Shown here in pieces: positions 10,596-18,403 of a DNA stretch of 64,000 bases. Every line of letters starts with the position of its first letter. Position 1 is the stretch's first letter. The notes under the pieces are model-generated. The model was not told where the DNA came from and ran no database searches. It was given only the letters and a program-made list of their open reading frames with translations. The DNA is from G965205255 sp965205255 (GTDB lineage: Bacteria; Pseudomonadota; Gammaproteobacteria; Pseudomonadales; Endozoicomonadaceae): contig OZ242051.1 of the NCBI GenBank assembly GCA_965205255.1, forward strand, positions 1,612,001 through 1,676,000, in the 5' to 3' direction. Both the position numbers and the translations under genes were made by a program.

Positions 10596-10790
10596 CTATT
10601 TTGCTTCTTCAATCCATTCAGCCTGAATTGCTTCAAGAATCTTTTCACCGCAACGTTCTGGCATATCATCAAAGCCATCCAGGTTAAGCACCCAGTTACG
10701 AAGGTCAACAAAATTTATATGTTGTGGATCAACATCAGGGTACATCTCAGCAAGCTCTATAGCAATATCATAAATATCTGTCCATTTCAT
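10596..10790 (-). CDS. iscX: Fe-S assembly protein IscX
   Basis: A 64-residue acidic protein (MKWTDIYDIAIELAEMYPD...) of normal IscX length. It has the typical N-terminal DIYDIAIELAE helix and the PQHINFVDLRNWVLNLDGF segment. IscX binds IscS, competes with frataxin (CyaY), and is thought to regulate cluster assembly or supply iron. It is the last gene of the isc operon, separated by 9 bp from fdx. No clear hairpin terminator follows. Confidence 0.93.
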   Translation of the reverse strand: MKWTDIYDIAIELAEMYPDVDPQHINFVDLRNWVLNLDGFDDMPERCGEKILEAIQAEWIEEAK

Positions 10791-10799
10791 AATAATAAT

Positions 10800-11147
10800 C
10801 TATCTATTTTCAGAAACCTGGTTAATGGTGTATTTAGGAATTTCAACCGTTAAATCTTCTTCGCCTACTATTGCTTGACAGCTTAACCTTGAAGAATGCG
10901 TCAAGCCCCAAGCCTTGTCTAACAGGTCGTCTTCTAGTTCATCAGACTCTTCAAGTGACTCAAACCCTTTAGTAATAATTACATGGCAGGTAGTACAGGC
11001 ACATGATTTTTCGCAAGCATGTTCTATTTCAATTCCGTTGTTTAATGCTGCGTCTAATACACTAATGCCTGGGTCGGTCTCAATAATTTTACCTTCAGGA
11101 CAAATCTCTTCATTAGGAACAAATGTTATTTTCGTTTTACCTACCAT
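10800..11147 (-). CDS. fdx: Isc-type [2Fe-2S] ferredoxin
   Basis: A 115-residue adrenodoxin-type ferredoxin. The cluster ligands are in the expected spacing: C45-x5-C51-x2-C54 in HACEKSCACTTCHV, and C90 in RLSCQAIV. An additional cysteine (C49) lies inside the loop, as in other Isc ferredoxins. It supplies electrons for cluster assembly and reductive coupling on IscU. The start codon lies 6 bp after the hscA stop, so the two are surely co-transcribed and probably translationally linked. Confidence 0.95.
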   Translation of the reverse strand: MVGKTKITFVPNEEICPEGKIIETDPGISVLDAALNNGIEIEHACEKSCACTTCHVIITKGFESLEESDELEDDLLDKAWGLTHSSRLSCQAIVGEEDLTVEIPKYTINQVSENR

Positions 11148-11153
11148 TTACCA

Positions 11154-13025
11154 TTACTCCTTAAACTCATCAATGGAATGGCCTGAAAGCATATCATGAA
11201 CACCTGCATTCATACGCTTTGCTGCAAAATTTTCCGACAATTGGTTAAGTTTTTCTAACATAATTTTTAACACTAATACATCAGTTTCCGTCTTTTTAAG
11301 CACTGATAATGCTCGCATTGTTTCTTTTATTTCTTCATGCTCTTGCACTGAAAGATGTCTGTTTCCGTCCTTATTAAGCGCAGAAGATAGCGCCTCAAGT
11401 AAACGATCCGCTTCTACTCTTAACTCGATTAACAAACGGTTTTCTTTGTCGCTGACAGCTTCTGCATAAGAGTCCTCCAACATTTGTCGTATCTGCTCAT
11501 CATTTAAGCCATAAGAAGGTTTAACTTCTACTCTTGCAGAAACTCCACTACTTAATTCTTTAGCGCTAACATTTAACAACCCGTCAGCATCTACCTGAAA
11601 TGTAACACGAATTTTTGCCATGCCTGCCGGCATGGCCGGAATACCTTTTAATGTAAACTTTGCCAAAGAACGATTATCTTTAATCAACTCCCGTTCACCT
11701 TGCAATACCTGAATAACCATACCCGTCTGACCATCTTTATGAGTGGTAAAATCTTGCGCTTTTGCCAGAGGAATTGTGGCATTTCGGTGAATGATTTTTT
11801 CCATCAACCCCCCCATGGTTTCTATACCTAATGACAGAGGCACCACATCCAGCAATAATAAAGTATCATCTTTTCCGTTTCCGGCCAGCGCATTTGCCTG
11901 AATAGCAGCACCAATAGCAACTACTTTGTCGGGGTCAAGCGATGTGCGAGGTGGTTTTTGAAAAAAACTTTCAACTCTCTGGCGAACATACCCCATTCTT
12001 GAGGAGCCACCCACCATTACCACTTCATCAATGACTTCAGGTGTTACACCTGCATCTCTTAATGCACGATGGCAGGATTTAATGGTTTTTGATACCAACG
12101 GTTCAACTAACTCTTCCAGCTTTTTACGACTTAGTTCAACAGTTAAATTATTCCAGACAATAAGGGTTCTTTCTTTCCTTGTCAGTGTTTCTTTTGCTTG
12201 TTTAGATAAAATAATCAATTCTCTTAATAAACCAAGCGACAGGATGTTAGCATCTATTTTATTTTTCTCAAGCACCCATTCTGTAATAGAATAATCAATA
12301 TCATCACCTCCGAGAGCTGAATCACCTCCGGTTGCCAACACTTTAAATACACCCTGATGAAGATGAAGCACAGAAATATCAAAGGTACCTCCACCTAAAT
12401 CATATACGGCTATTAATTGATCTTCAGTGCTTTGATCTAGCCCATAAGCTACCGCTGCCGCTGTTGGCTCACTGAGAAGTCTGAGAAGATTAATATCCGC
12501 AACGATTGCTGCATCTTTAGTCGCCTGACGCTGTGCATCATCAAAATAGGCAGGCACAGTAATAACAGCACCCGAAAGCTCGCCATCCAGCACATCTTCT
12601 GCTCGACCTTTAAGCACTTTCAGTATTTCAGCAGAAACTTCAACTGGACTAACATTACCTTGCCGTGTCTCAATCATTGGCATACTTCCATAACCTCCGA
12701 GTTGAATACGATAAGGCAAGACGCCAGCTAAACGCTTTATGTCCTCCACTCCCCGACCAATCAAGCGCTTAGCCGAACTAATAGTGTTATGTGCATCCGT
12801 CACCGCCATAAGCTTGGCTCGTTTACCGACGATAGTGTCATTTTTTCTGTAATTAACCACTGAAGGCAACAAGTAATCGCCATCTTTATCAATCAAAGTT
12901 TCAATAGTATTACCAAGGGATGCCGCCACCAAAGAATTGCTTGTTCCAAGGTCTATCCCCACTACTATTTTACGCTGATGAGGATGTGGGCTTTTTCCAG
13001 GTTCGGATATCTGCAGTAGTGCCAT
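11154..13025 (-). CDS. hscA: Fe-S specialised Hsp70 chaperone HscA
   Basis: A 623-residue DnaK-type chaperone. The N-terminal ATPase domain shows VVGIDLGTSNSLVAA and YDLGGGTFDISVL. The phosphate-2 region VVMVGGSSRMGYVRQ and a substrate-binding domain (about 390-510) with LLLLDVVPLSLGIET follow. HscA with HscB binds the LPPVK motif of IscU and promotes cluster release; that motif is present in the IscU encoded upstream (residues 99-103). Length matches HscA rather than the longer DnaK, and it lacks the DnaK acidic C-terminal tail. It sits between hscB and fdx in the standard order. Confidence 0.96.
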   Translation of the reverse strand: MALLQISEPGKSPHPHQRKIVVGIDLGTSNSLVAASLGNTIETLIDKDGDYLLPSVVNYRKNDTIVGKRAKLMAVTDAHNTISSAKRLIGRGVEDIKRLAGVLPYRIQLGGYGSMPMIETRQGNVSPVEVSAEILKVLKGRAEDVLDGELSGAVITVPAYFDDAQRQATKDAAIVADINLLRLLSEPTAAAVAYGLDQSTEDQLIAVYDLGGGTFDISVLHLHQGVFKVLATGGDSALGGDDIDYSITEWVLEKNKIDANILSLGLLRELIILSKQAKETLTRKERTLIVWNNLTVELSRKKLEELVEPLVSKTIKSCHRALRDAGVTPEVIDEVVMVGGSSRMGYVRQRVESFFQKPPRTSLDPDKVVAIGAAIQANALAGNGKDDTLLLLDVVPLSLGIETMGGLMEKIIHRNATIPLAKAQDFTTHKDGQTGMVIQVLQGERELIKDNRSLAKFTLKGIPAMPAGMAKIRVTFQVDADGLLNVSAKELSSGVSARVEVKPSYGLNDEQIRQMLEDSYAEAVSDKENRLLIELRVEADRLLEALSSALNKDGNRHLSVQEHEEIKETMRALSVLKKTETDVLVLKIMLEKLNQLSENFAAKRMNAGVHDMLSGHSIDEFKE

Positions 13026-13052
13026 AAAATTCTCTGAATAATTCTGTAAAAC

Positions 13053-13607
13053 TCAAAAGCCCATTAACCGGTCTTGTACTTCGAGCACTTCTTTTTGAAA
13101 CTTGTGTAGAAAGTGCATTTTTTGCACCACGACAACCGCTCTCTCTACATCATTTTTATCTTGGCTATTGACTAACGGAATAAACGTAGCTTGCAAGAGA
13201 GATATCTTTTTATTTACCTGCTTTAACAGTGAATTCAACTCTTTCTCTGGCAACTCGCTGGTAGTAAACTCAGACAAAGTTTCCCGCAACATCATCTGCT
13301 CCATCAAAAAGTCTCTATCTGCAATAGTGGTTGAATCAAAATCGGTATTTTCACCTTTCAAAGTAAGCAAATATTGTGCGCGTTTTAACGGCGATTTTAA
13401 TGTTTCATAGGCTTCATTAACAAACACTGTGGATTTTATAGCAAGCAATTGCTCTTTGTCATCATTGGCAAAACGATCCGGATGAATGGTTTGCTGAAAT
13501 TTAAGATAAGCACTTTCAAGTACAGATAAAGAAAGATTGTAGTCTTGAGGAAGTCCAAATAATTCGAAGAAGTTTTGGTTCATATTTACCACTGTGCGGT
13601 CAGACAT
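13053..13607 (-). CDS. hscB: J-domain co-chaperone HscB
   Basis: J-protein that delivers IscU to HscA. The N-terminal J domain contains the diagnostic HPDRF (in FQQTIHPDRFANDDKEQ), and the C-terminal three-helix IscU-binding part follows. I chose the start at 13607 (MSDRTVVNMNQNFFELF). It overlaps the iscA stop by 8 bp and has a GGAG ribosome-binding site 9 nt upstream. A longer frame to 13670 runs back into iscA and lacks such a site. An internal ATG at 13583 (MNQNFFELF) is the alternative but has a weaker site. Length from 13607 is 184 residues, somewhat longer than the roughly 170 typical of the family. Confidence 0.93.
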   Translation of the reverse strand: MSDRTVVNMNQNFFELFGLPQDYNLSLSVLESAYLKFQQTIHPDRFANDDKEQLLAIKSTVFVNEAYETLKSPLKRAQYLLTLKGENTDFDSTTIADRDFLMEQMMLRETLSEFTTSELPEKELNSLLKQVNKKISLLQATFIPLVNSQDKNDVERAVVVVQKMHFLHKFQKEVLEVQDRLMGF

Positions 13608-13923
13608 GAAAACTCTCTCCGCATCCGCACTCGTCCGACACATTCGGATTATTAAAGGTAAACCCTTCATTTAAACCTTCTTTAACATAATCAAGTTCGG
13701 TACCATCCAAGTAAACCATGCTTTTAGGGTCTACATAAACCGACTGACCATGACTTTCAAACTCTTGATCACTTATTTCAGGCTGATCAACAAACTCCAG
13801 AAGATAAGCCATACCTGAACAACCACTGGTTCTTACGCCAAGACGAATACCCAAACCGCCCCCCCTGCTCTCTAATTGCAAGAGAACATGTTTTGCAGCA
13901 GCTTCAGTCATTGTTACAGACAT
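13600..13923 (-). CDS. iscA: Iron-sulfur cluster assembly protein IscA
   Basis: A 107-residue A-type carrier. The three conserved cysteines are visible: one in TSGCSGMAY and two in the C-terminal CGCGESF. The product transfers Fe-S clusters, mainly [4Fe-4S], to client proteins. The gene lies between iscU (33 bp upstream) and hscB (8-bp overlap) within the isc operon. A run of C residues at about 13924-13931 on the plus strand provides a G-rich ribosome-binding site. Confidence 0.96.
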   Translation of the reverse strand: MSVTMTEAAAKHVLLQLESRGGGLGIRLGVRTSGCSGMAYLLEFVDQPEISDQEFESHGQSVYVDPKSMVYLDGTELDYVKEGLNEGFTFNNPNVSDECGCGESFHV

Positions 13924-13956
13924 ACCCCCCCCTCAAAATAAACATTTTTGTAATAG

Positions 13957-14361
13957 CTATTCACTACAATCCTTACTTTGACCCGATTGTTTTTGACGAT
14001 AATCCTCAACAGCTGCTTTGATTGCATCTTCAGCAAGTACTGAACAATGAATTTTAACCGGAGGTAGATTCAGCTCTTGCACAATATCACTGTTTTTAAT
14101 TTCCATGGCTTCATCAACAGATCTGTTTTTCATCCACTCTGTCGCCAAAGAACTTGAGGCAATAGCAGATCCACAGCCATAAGTTTTAAACTTTGCATCT
14201 TCAATGACACCATTATCATTAACGCGAATTTGCAGGCGCATAACATCACCACATGCCGGAGCACCTACCATACCGGTACCTACATTTGTATCCTGATCGT
14301 TCATTTTGCCTACATTACGAGGGTTTTCGTAATGATCTATTACTTTTTCACTGTATGCCAT
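13957..14361 (-). CDS. iscU: Iron-sulfur cluster scaffold IscU
   Basis: Scaffold on which IscS builds [2Fe-2S] clusters. From the start at 14361 (MAYSEKVIDHYENP) the ligand residues fall exactly where expected: C37 (GAPACGDVM), D39, C63 (TYGCGSA) and C106 (KIHCSVL). The HscA-recognition motif LPPVK is at 99-103. The start is supported by GGAGG 8 nt upstream; an in-frame extension to 14388 adds nine residues that IscU lacks. The product is 134 residues. The gene is 47 bp downstream of iscS. Confidence 0.97.
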   Translation of the reverse strand: MAYSEKVIDHYENPRNVGKMNDQDTNVGTGMVGAPACGDVMRLQIRVNDNGVIEDAKFKTYGCGSAIASSSLATEWMKNRSVDEAMEIKNSDIVQELNLPPVKIHCSVLAEDAIKAAVEDYRQKQSGQSKDCSE

Positions 14362-14408
14362 TTTATTATCCTCCAGCCAAGCTAACATGTTAGCTCAATA
14401 TGGTTAAT

Positions 14409-15623
14409 CTAGTGAGCAACCCACTCCACTGAATCTAAATTAACACCATCTTTATACATATCCCACAAGGGAGAAAGTTCCCGCAACTTGTCTACAGCTT
14501 CACACACCTTATCTCCGGCATAATCAATTTCTTTCTGAGTAGTAAAGCGCCCTACACTAAAACGCAAAGAACTATGAGCTAACTCATCATTACGCCCAAG
14601 CGCACGCAATACGTAAGAAGGCTCAAGGCTTGCAGAAGTGCAGGCAGACCCTGATGACAAAGCAAGATCTTTCAACGCCATTAATAATGACTCACCTTCT
14701 ACAAAGTTAAAGCTCACATTTAAAATACCTGAAACATGCCGATCTAATGTGCCATTCACGTAAACTTCTTCAATATTTTTAAAGCGATCCCACAAGCGAT
14801 TTCTCAGTGCAAGAATCCGCTGATTATCATCACTCATTTCCTTTTTCGCAACTCTAAACGCTTCTCCCATGCCTACCAGTTGATGCGTTGGCAATGTACC
14901 GGAACGCATCCCTCGCTCATGACCACCTCCATGAATCAGTGCTTCAAGCCTGACGCGAGGCTTTCGACGCACATACAAAGCACCTACACCTTTAGGTCCG
15001 TATATTTTATGAGCGCAGACAGAAAGCAAATCGACTTTCATCACCCCCATATCAATAGGAATCTTACCTGCACTTTGAGCTGCATCTACATGAAACAGAA
15101 CTTTATGCGCTCGTGTAATCTCACCAATTGCCGTAATATCAGTAACAGTACCAATTTCATTATTTACGTGCATAAGAGATACTAGGATCGTATCATCCCT
15201 GAGAGCATCTTCTACATGTTTTGGCGTAATGATGCCATCTTCATCAGGTGACAGGTATGTTATTTCAAATCCTTCACGCTCAAGCTGTCTGCAAGTATCA
15301 AGTACAGCTTTGTGTTCAATTTTAGATGTAATAATATGGCGGCCTTTATCTTTATAAAAATGAGCCACACCTTTAATGGCAAGATTATCAGACTCTGTAG
15401 CACCAGAGGTCCACACAATTTCCCGCGGATCAGCATTCAACAAAGCAGCCACATTATCTCTGGCTTCTTCGACAGCTTCCTCAGCCTTCCAACCAAAAAC
15501 ATGCGAGCGCGATGCTGGGTTACCATAGATTCCATCTTCTGATAAATATTGCACCATTTTATCCACAACCCTTTTATCTACAGGGGTTGTCGCTGCGTAA
15601 TCTAAATAAACAGGCAATCTCAT
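14409..15623 (-). CDS. iscS: Cysteine desulfurase IscS
   Basis: PLP-dependent enzyme converting cysteine to alanine and a persulfide used for Fe-S clusters, tRNA thiolation and other sulfur pathways. Starting at 15623 (MRLPVYLDYAATTPVD) the product is 404 residues, the same length as E. coli IscS. The PLP lysine lies in SVCAHKIYGPKGVGALYVRR, around residue 206. The mobile catalytic cysteine loop is SGSACTSASLEPSYVLRALG, around 328. The C-terminus ends in VAH. A longer in-frame start at 15662 adds 13 residues not found in the family. The gene is second in the isc operon. Confidence 0.97.
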   Translation of the reverse strand: MRLPVYLDYAATTPVDKRVVDKMVQYLSEDGIYGNPASRSHVFGWKAEEAVEEARDNVAALLNADPREIVWTSGATESDNLAIKGVAHFYKDKGRHIITSKIEHKAVLDTCRQLEREGFEITYLSPDEDGIITPKHVEDALRDDTILVSLMHVNNEIGTVTDITAIGEITRAHKVLFHVDAAQSAGKIPIDMGVMKVDLLSVCAHKIYGPKGVGALYVRRKPRVRLEALIHGGGHERGMRSGTLPTHQLVGMGEAFRVAKKEMSDDNQRILALRNRLWDRFKNIEEVYVNGTLDRHVSGILNVSFNFVEGESLLMALKDLALSSGSACTSASLEPSYVLRALGRNDELAHSSLRFSVGRFTTQKEIDYAGDKVCEAVDKLRELSPLWDMYKDGVNLDSVEWVAH

Positions 15624-15693
15624 AATACCTAAGTCTCCAGAGTATTTATCGTAATCTTGCATATACTTCAGACGAGAAGCTTAATCTATCAAT

Positions 15694-16191
15694 CTATATA
15701 ACAACTTCACGCTTTAAAGCCAACACCTCTTTGCTTTCTGCATGTATAAAGCGTTGTATCTCATTCTGACGTAATGCAATCTGTTTAATATCTCTGCGTC
15801 TCATCAAACCCGCCAAGCTGATATTACTCAAAAAATCGTGGATTTGAGCACTTAAATCAGACCATAAATGGTGCGTCAGGCATTTTTCTCCACGTTGACA
15901 GTTTCCGGCTCCATGACAACGCGTAATATCAACACTTTCATTAACAGCATCAACAACCTCAGATATATAAATGTTTTCGCAATCCCTGCTTAGAAAGTAA
16001 CCTCCACCTGGACCTCTTACGCTTAGCACTAAACCTGCCCGCTTAAGCTTTGCAAAAAGTTGCTCAAGGTACGAAAGTGAAATTTCCTGACGCTCAGAAA
16101 TATCTGCCAGTACAACTGGTTTTTCGTTGGAGTGCATGGCTAAATCGAGAATAGCAGTTACTGCATATCGTCCTTTAGTTGTAAGGCGCAT
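15694..16191 (-). CDS. iscR: Isc operon transcriptional regulator IscR
   Basis: Rrf2-family winged-helix regulator carrying a [2Fe-2S] cluster. It represses its own operon when cluster supply is adequate. From the start at 16191 (MRLTTKGRYAVTAILDLA) the ligands are C92, C98, C104 and H107, all present in RCHGAGNCQRGEKCLTHHLW. The recognition helix is in EISLSYLEQLFAKLKRAGLV. The start has GGGG about 11 nt upstream; an in-frame extension to 16227 would run into the promoter region. The product is 165 residues. The gene heads the isc operon. Confidence 0.96.
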   Translation of the reverse strand: MRLTTKGRYAVTAILDLAMHSNEKPVVLADISERQEISLSYLEQLFAKLKRAGLVLSVRGPGGGYFLSRDCENIYISEVVDAVNESVDITRCHGAGNCQRGEKCLTHHLWSDLSAQIHDFLSNISLAGLMRRRDIKQIALRQNEIQRFIHAESKEVLALKREVVI

Positions 16192-16214
16192 AGTTATCTT
16201 ATCCCCATATAATA

Positions 16215-16244
16215 AATATAGTTGCAAGGGTATTCATTATGCAA
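16215..16244 (-). promoter_or_regulatory. Candidate isc operon promoter
   Basis: On the minus strand, TTGCAT (16239-16244) and TATATT (16215-16220) are separated by 18 bp, 24 bp upstream of the iscR start. A degenerate dyad, ATAGTTGG...AATAC, overlaps the -35 region and could be an IscR type 1 site, but the match to the consensus is loose. Position and spacing are seen; regulation by IscR is inferred from the family. Confidence 0.45.
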
Positions 16245-16567
16245 TAACCAACTATTTTAATCAATAATTTTACTGTATTCAAAAAAAAAAATTTTCAACA
16301 GTAGCATCCGCTGAAAATTTGTATTTCTCAGATGAATCACTCTGAAAAAAAGGCCACAAAAAAAACTATGCTACTTGGCCTGCAACTACTTCATATTCTG
16401 CAACACAAGACAAAGCCCATAACAGAAGGAGCGCACTCAGATATAGAAAGTAATCAGGAAATATCCATTGATACCAGTCAAAACCTTTCCTCCGGCATAA
16501 TCTAGTGTGGCTAAGTGTTGTTGAATACAATAAAGAATATGGTTTAATCTGTGTTTTTCAACGCCTT

Positions 16568-16588
16568 ATACCAAAACCTGTTTCTATA
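16568..16588. repeat. MITE terminus, copy E (fragment)
   Basis: A 21-bp match, ATACCAAAACCTG then TTTCTATA, to the terminal inverted repeat of the small element found complete at 3016-3148. No second terminus was found within 200 bp, so this looks like a solitary end. Confidence 0.45.
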
Positions 16589-16654
16589 CACAAACCAGAT
16601 ACGAGCAAACATTAATGTTACAAGGCTACAGTTCTAAAAAGTCCGGAAGATAGT

Positions 16655-16960
16655 TGATCATATCAAGGTGGTTCTTTTGGCCGATAGTAGCTGGAGTCCT
16701 GTCAGATTGCGCATGCACTATTTATTGATGAGAATACCGTCTGCCGTCATCTTCGTGAGAATCAGTAACCGTAAAAACTCAGTAATGCTTCAGACTGCTG
16801 GAAAGTAGTTGGCACGAATAAAGCGATAAAAACAGGCGCTTCACGTACGCGGGTAAATCTGTTGGGAGCGATTAATCTGACTGACCTGACGCTGATCAGA
16901 ATCAAAGGAAACAGTGTATACGTCATATTTGTTTTTAATGGAGTGCAAATAAAGTGAAAA
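16655..16960 (+). pseudogene. Relic of an IS630-family transposase
   Basis: Reading across frames gives the N-terminal helix-turn-helix pattern QIAHALFIDENTVCRHLREN, then RTRVNLLGAINLTDL. These match the IS630 arrangement of an HTH domain followed by the first catalytic Asp region. Frameshifts and stops separate the pieces and the C-terminal half is absent. The open frame on the opposite strand is a shadow of this relic. It lies in the iscR to tRNA-Thr gap, which otherwise holds only a MITE terminus. Confidence 0.6.
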
Positions 16961-17163
16961 AGTCCATTCCTCCGGAATAAATAATTACTCATTTGAGCTT
17001 ACTTGTAACATCTGAGCACATAATAAACTTTGCAATATAAGCTGTAAAATTCAGCAATTATTATCTTCAAATATTGTATTCATATATAGCTACTAGGTAA
17101 TTTATGAAAAATTTCACTCCAGCTATCATCACACATAAAACTCAGAAAACAATTATTCAGGTG

Positions 17164-17192
17164 TTGACACCTTTTTTAGCGTGTTATATGAT
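17164..17192 (+). promoter_or_regulatory. Sigma-70 promoter of tRNA-Thr
   Basis: TTGACA (17164-17169) and TATGAT (17187-17192) are separated by exactly 17 bp and end 19 bp before the tRNA. A G/C-rich stretch (GCGC) follows the -10 box, which is typical of stringently controlled stable-RNA promoters. This is the best promoter match I noticed in the window. Confidence 0.8.
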
Positions 17193-17211
17193 TTGCGCAT
17201 CTTCTGAATAT

Positions 17212-17287
<76 letters not shown>

Positions 17288-17381
17288 TATCTTATATCAC
17301 TGGCACATATTGCCAGCTAGCTAGTTTTTATAACCACTATTCTTTGATGATTAATTTAGGTGTATAAAGAAAAAAATATTT

Positions 17382-18116
17382 TTATTTTTGTGTGATACTA
17401 TTGTCAATTGCAGTTAACATGCCACGCAAAATATTTATCTCAATGTTATCTGGTCGAGCCTTGCCATAAAGCCTGCGCAACTTTGCCATAATCTTTTCCA
17501 TATTGGAATTTTCGAAAAAACCAACATTGTTTAATGTTTGTTGAAGATGAACATAAAAACTTTCTGCCTCACCCATAGTTGCCAAGGTTTGTTCTGATGG
17601 TTCGGGGACGAGCTGCTGACCTGTCTGTTGGAGAAATAATTTATGCAACTCATAAGCAAGTACCTGCACTGAAGCTCCCAAATTTAATGAACTATATGAT
17701 TCAATAGACGGAATACATACCTGCTGGTGACATAACTGCAACTCTTTATTTAAAAGCCCGCGGTCTTCTCGTCCAAAGACCAACGCTACCTTGTGCCGAC
17801 GAAATTCTTTCAAGACATCAGTCATACTGCTTTCCGGTGACTTTATAGGCAGGGAAACACCTCTGACTCTAGCACTTGCCCCCACAACGAATGCGCTATC
17901 TTCTAATGCCTGCTCTAATGTTTGGGTAATTGTCGAGTTACTCAAAATATCGTCGGCACCAGATGCCATAGCCGTTGCTTCATTAGAAGGAAATATGGAA
18001 GGATTTACAAGATATAATGAAGACAAACCCATAGTTTTCATAGCTCTAGCAACCGAACCAATATTACCTGGATGTTTTGTATTTACGAGCACTACTTTAA
18101 TATTGTAGAAATCCAT
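17382..18116 (-). CDS. trmJ: tRNA Cm32/Um32 methyltransferase TrmJ
   Basis: SPOUT-class methyltransferase that 2'-O-methylates position 32 in the tRNA anticodon loop. The knot motifs are visible: NTKHPGNIGSVARAMKTMGL near the N-terminus, LVFGREDRGLLNKELQLC in the middle, and SLNLGASVQVLAYEL. I place the start at 18116 (MDFYNIKVVLVNT), giving 244 residues, close to E. coli TrmJ (246). An extension to 18155 adds residues that precede the knot fold in no homologue I know. trmJ commonly sits just upstream of iscR. Here a tRNA gene and IS630 debris separate them. Confidence 0.93.
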   Translation of the reverse strand: MDFYNIKVVLVNTKHPGNIGSVARAMKTMGLSSLYLVNPSIFPSNEATAMASGADDILSNSTITQTLEQALEDSAFVVGASARVRGVSLPIKSPESSMTDVLKEFRRHKVALVFGREDRGLLNKELQLCHQQVCIPSIESYSSLNLGASVQVLAYELHKLFLQQTGQQLVPEPSEQTLATMGEAESFYVHLQQTLNNVGFFENSNMEKIMAKLRRLYGKARPDNIEINILRGMLTAIDNSITQK

Positions 18117-18193
18117 ATTTAAATATGCCAACCAAAATTTGATTACTATACACATTTTAACAGTAAAGAGAAAATTGTTTCAGAGGATGCTTT

Positions 18194-18322
18194 ATGCCAA
18201 AACCTTTTTCTAACTACGGTTATGAGAGTGCTTTTATGGTTTGCTGTTAAAACAATACTTCGAATAGTTTTTGACTCATTGTCTTTCATGAGTAACAAGA
18301 AGTTAAAAGCAAACTTTAGTAT
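18194..18322. mobile_element. MITE-like inverted-repeat element, copy B
   Basis: A 129-bp relative of the element at 3016-3148. The left end is ATGCCAAAACC followed by TTTTTCTAAC. The right end inverted reads ATACTAAAG then TTTGCTTTTAAC. The termini are more diverged from each other (about 13 of 21 positions). The interior has TATGAGAGTGCTTTTATGG and TTTGCTGTTAA, shared with copies C and D. It separates trmJ from the SPOR-domain gene. Confidence 0.6.
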
Positions 18323-18403
18323 AAGGCAGTCAAATTATATCTGAACGCACACAATGCACCAAAAGATAAAAAAAGTATTTTGCGATTCACTCAGCAGGGT
18401 TTT

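Noticed and set aside
16762..16992. 76-codon open frame on the minus strand
   Set aside because: It lies antisense to a clear IS630 relic (RTRVNLLGAINLTDL on the plus strand), so it is a shadow.
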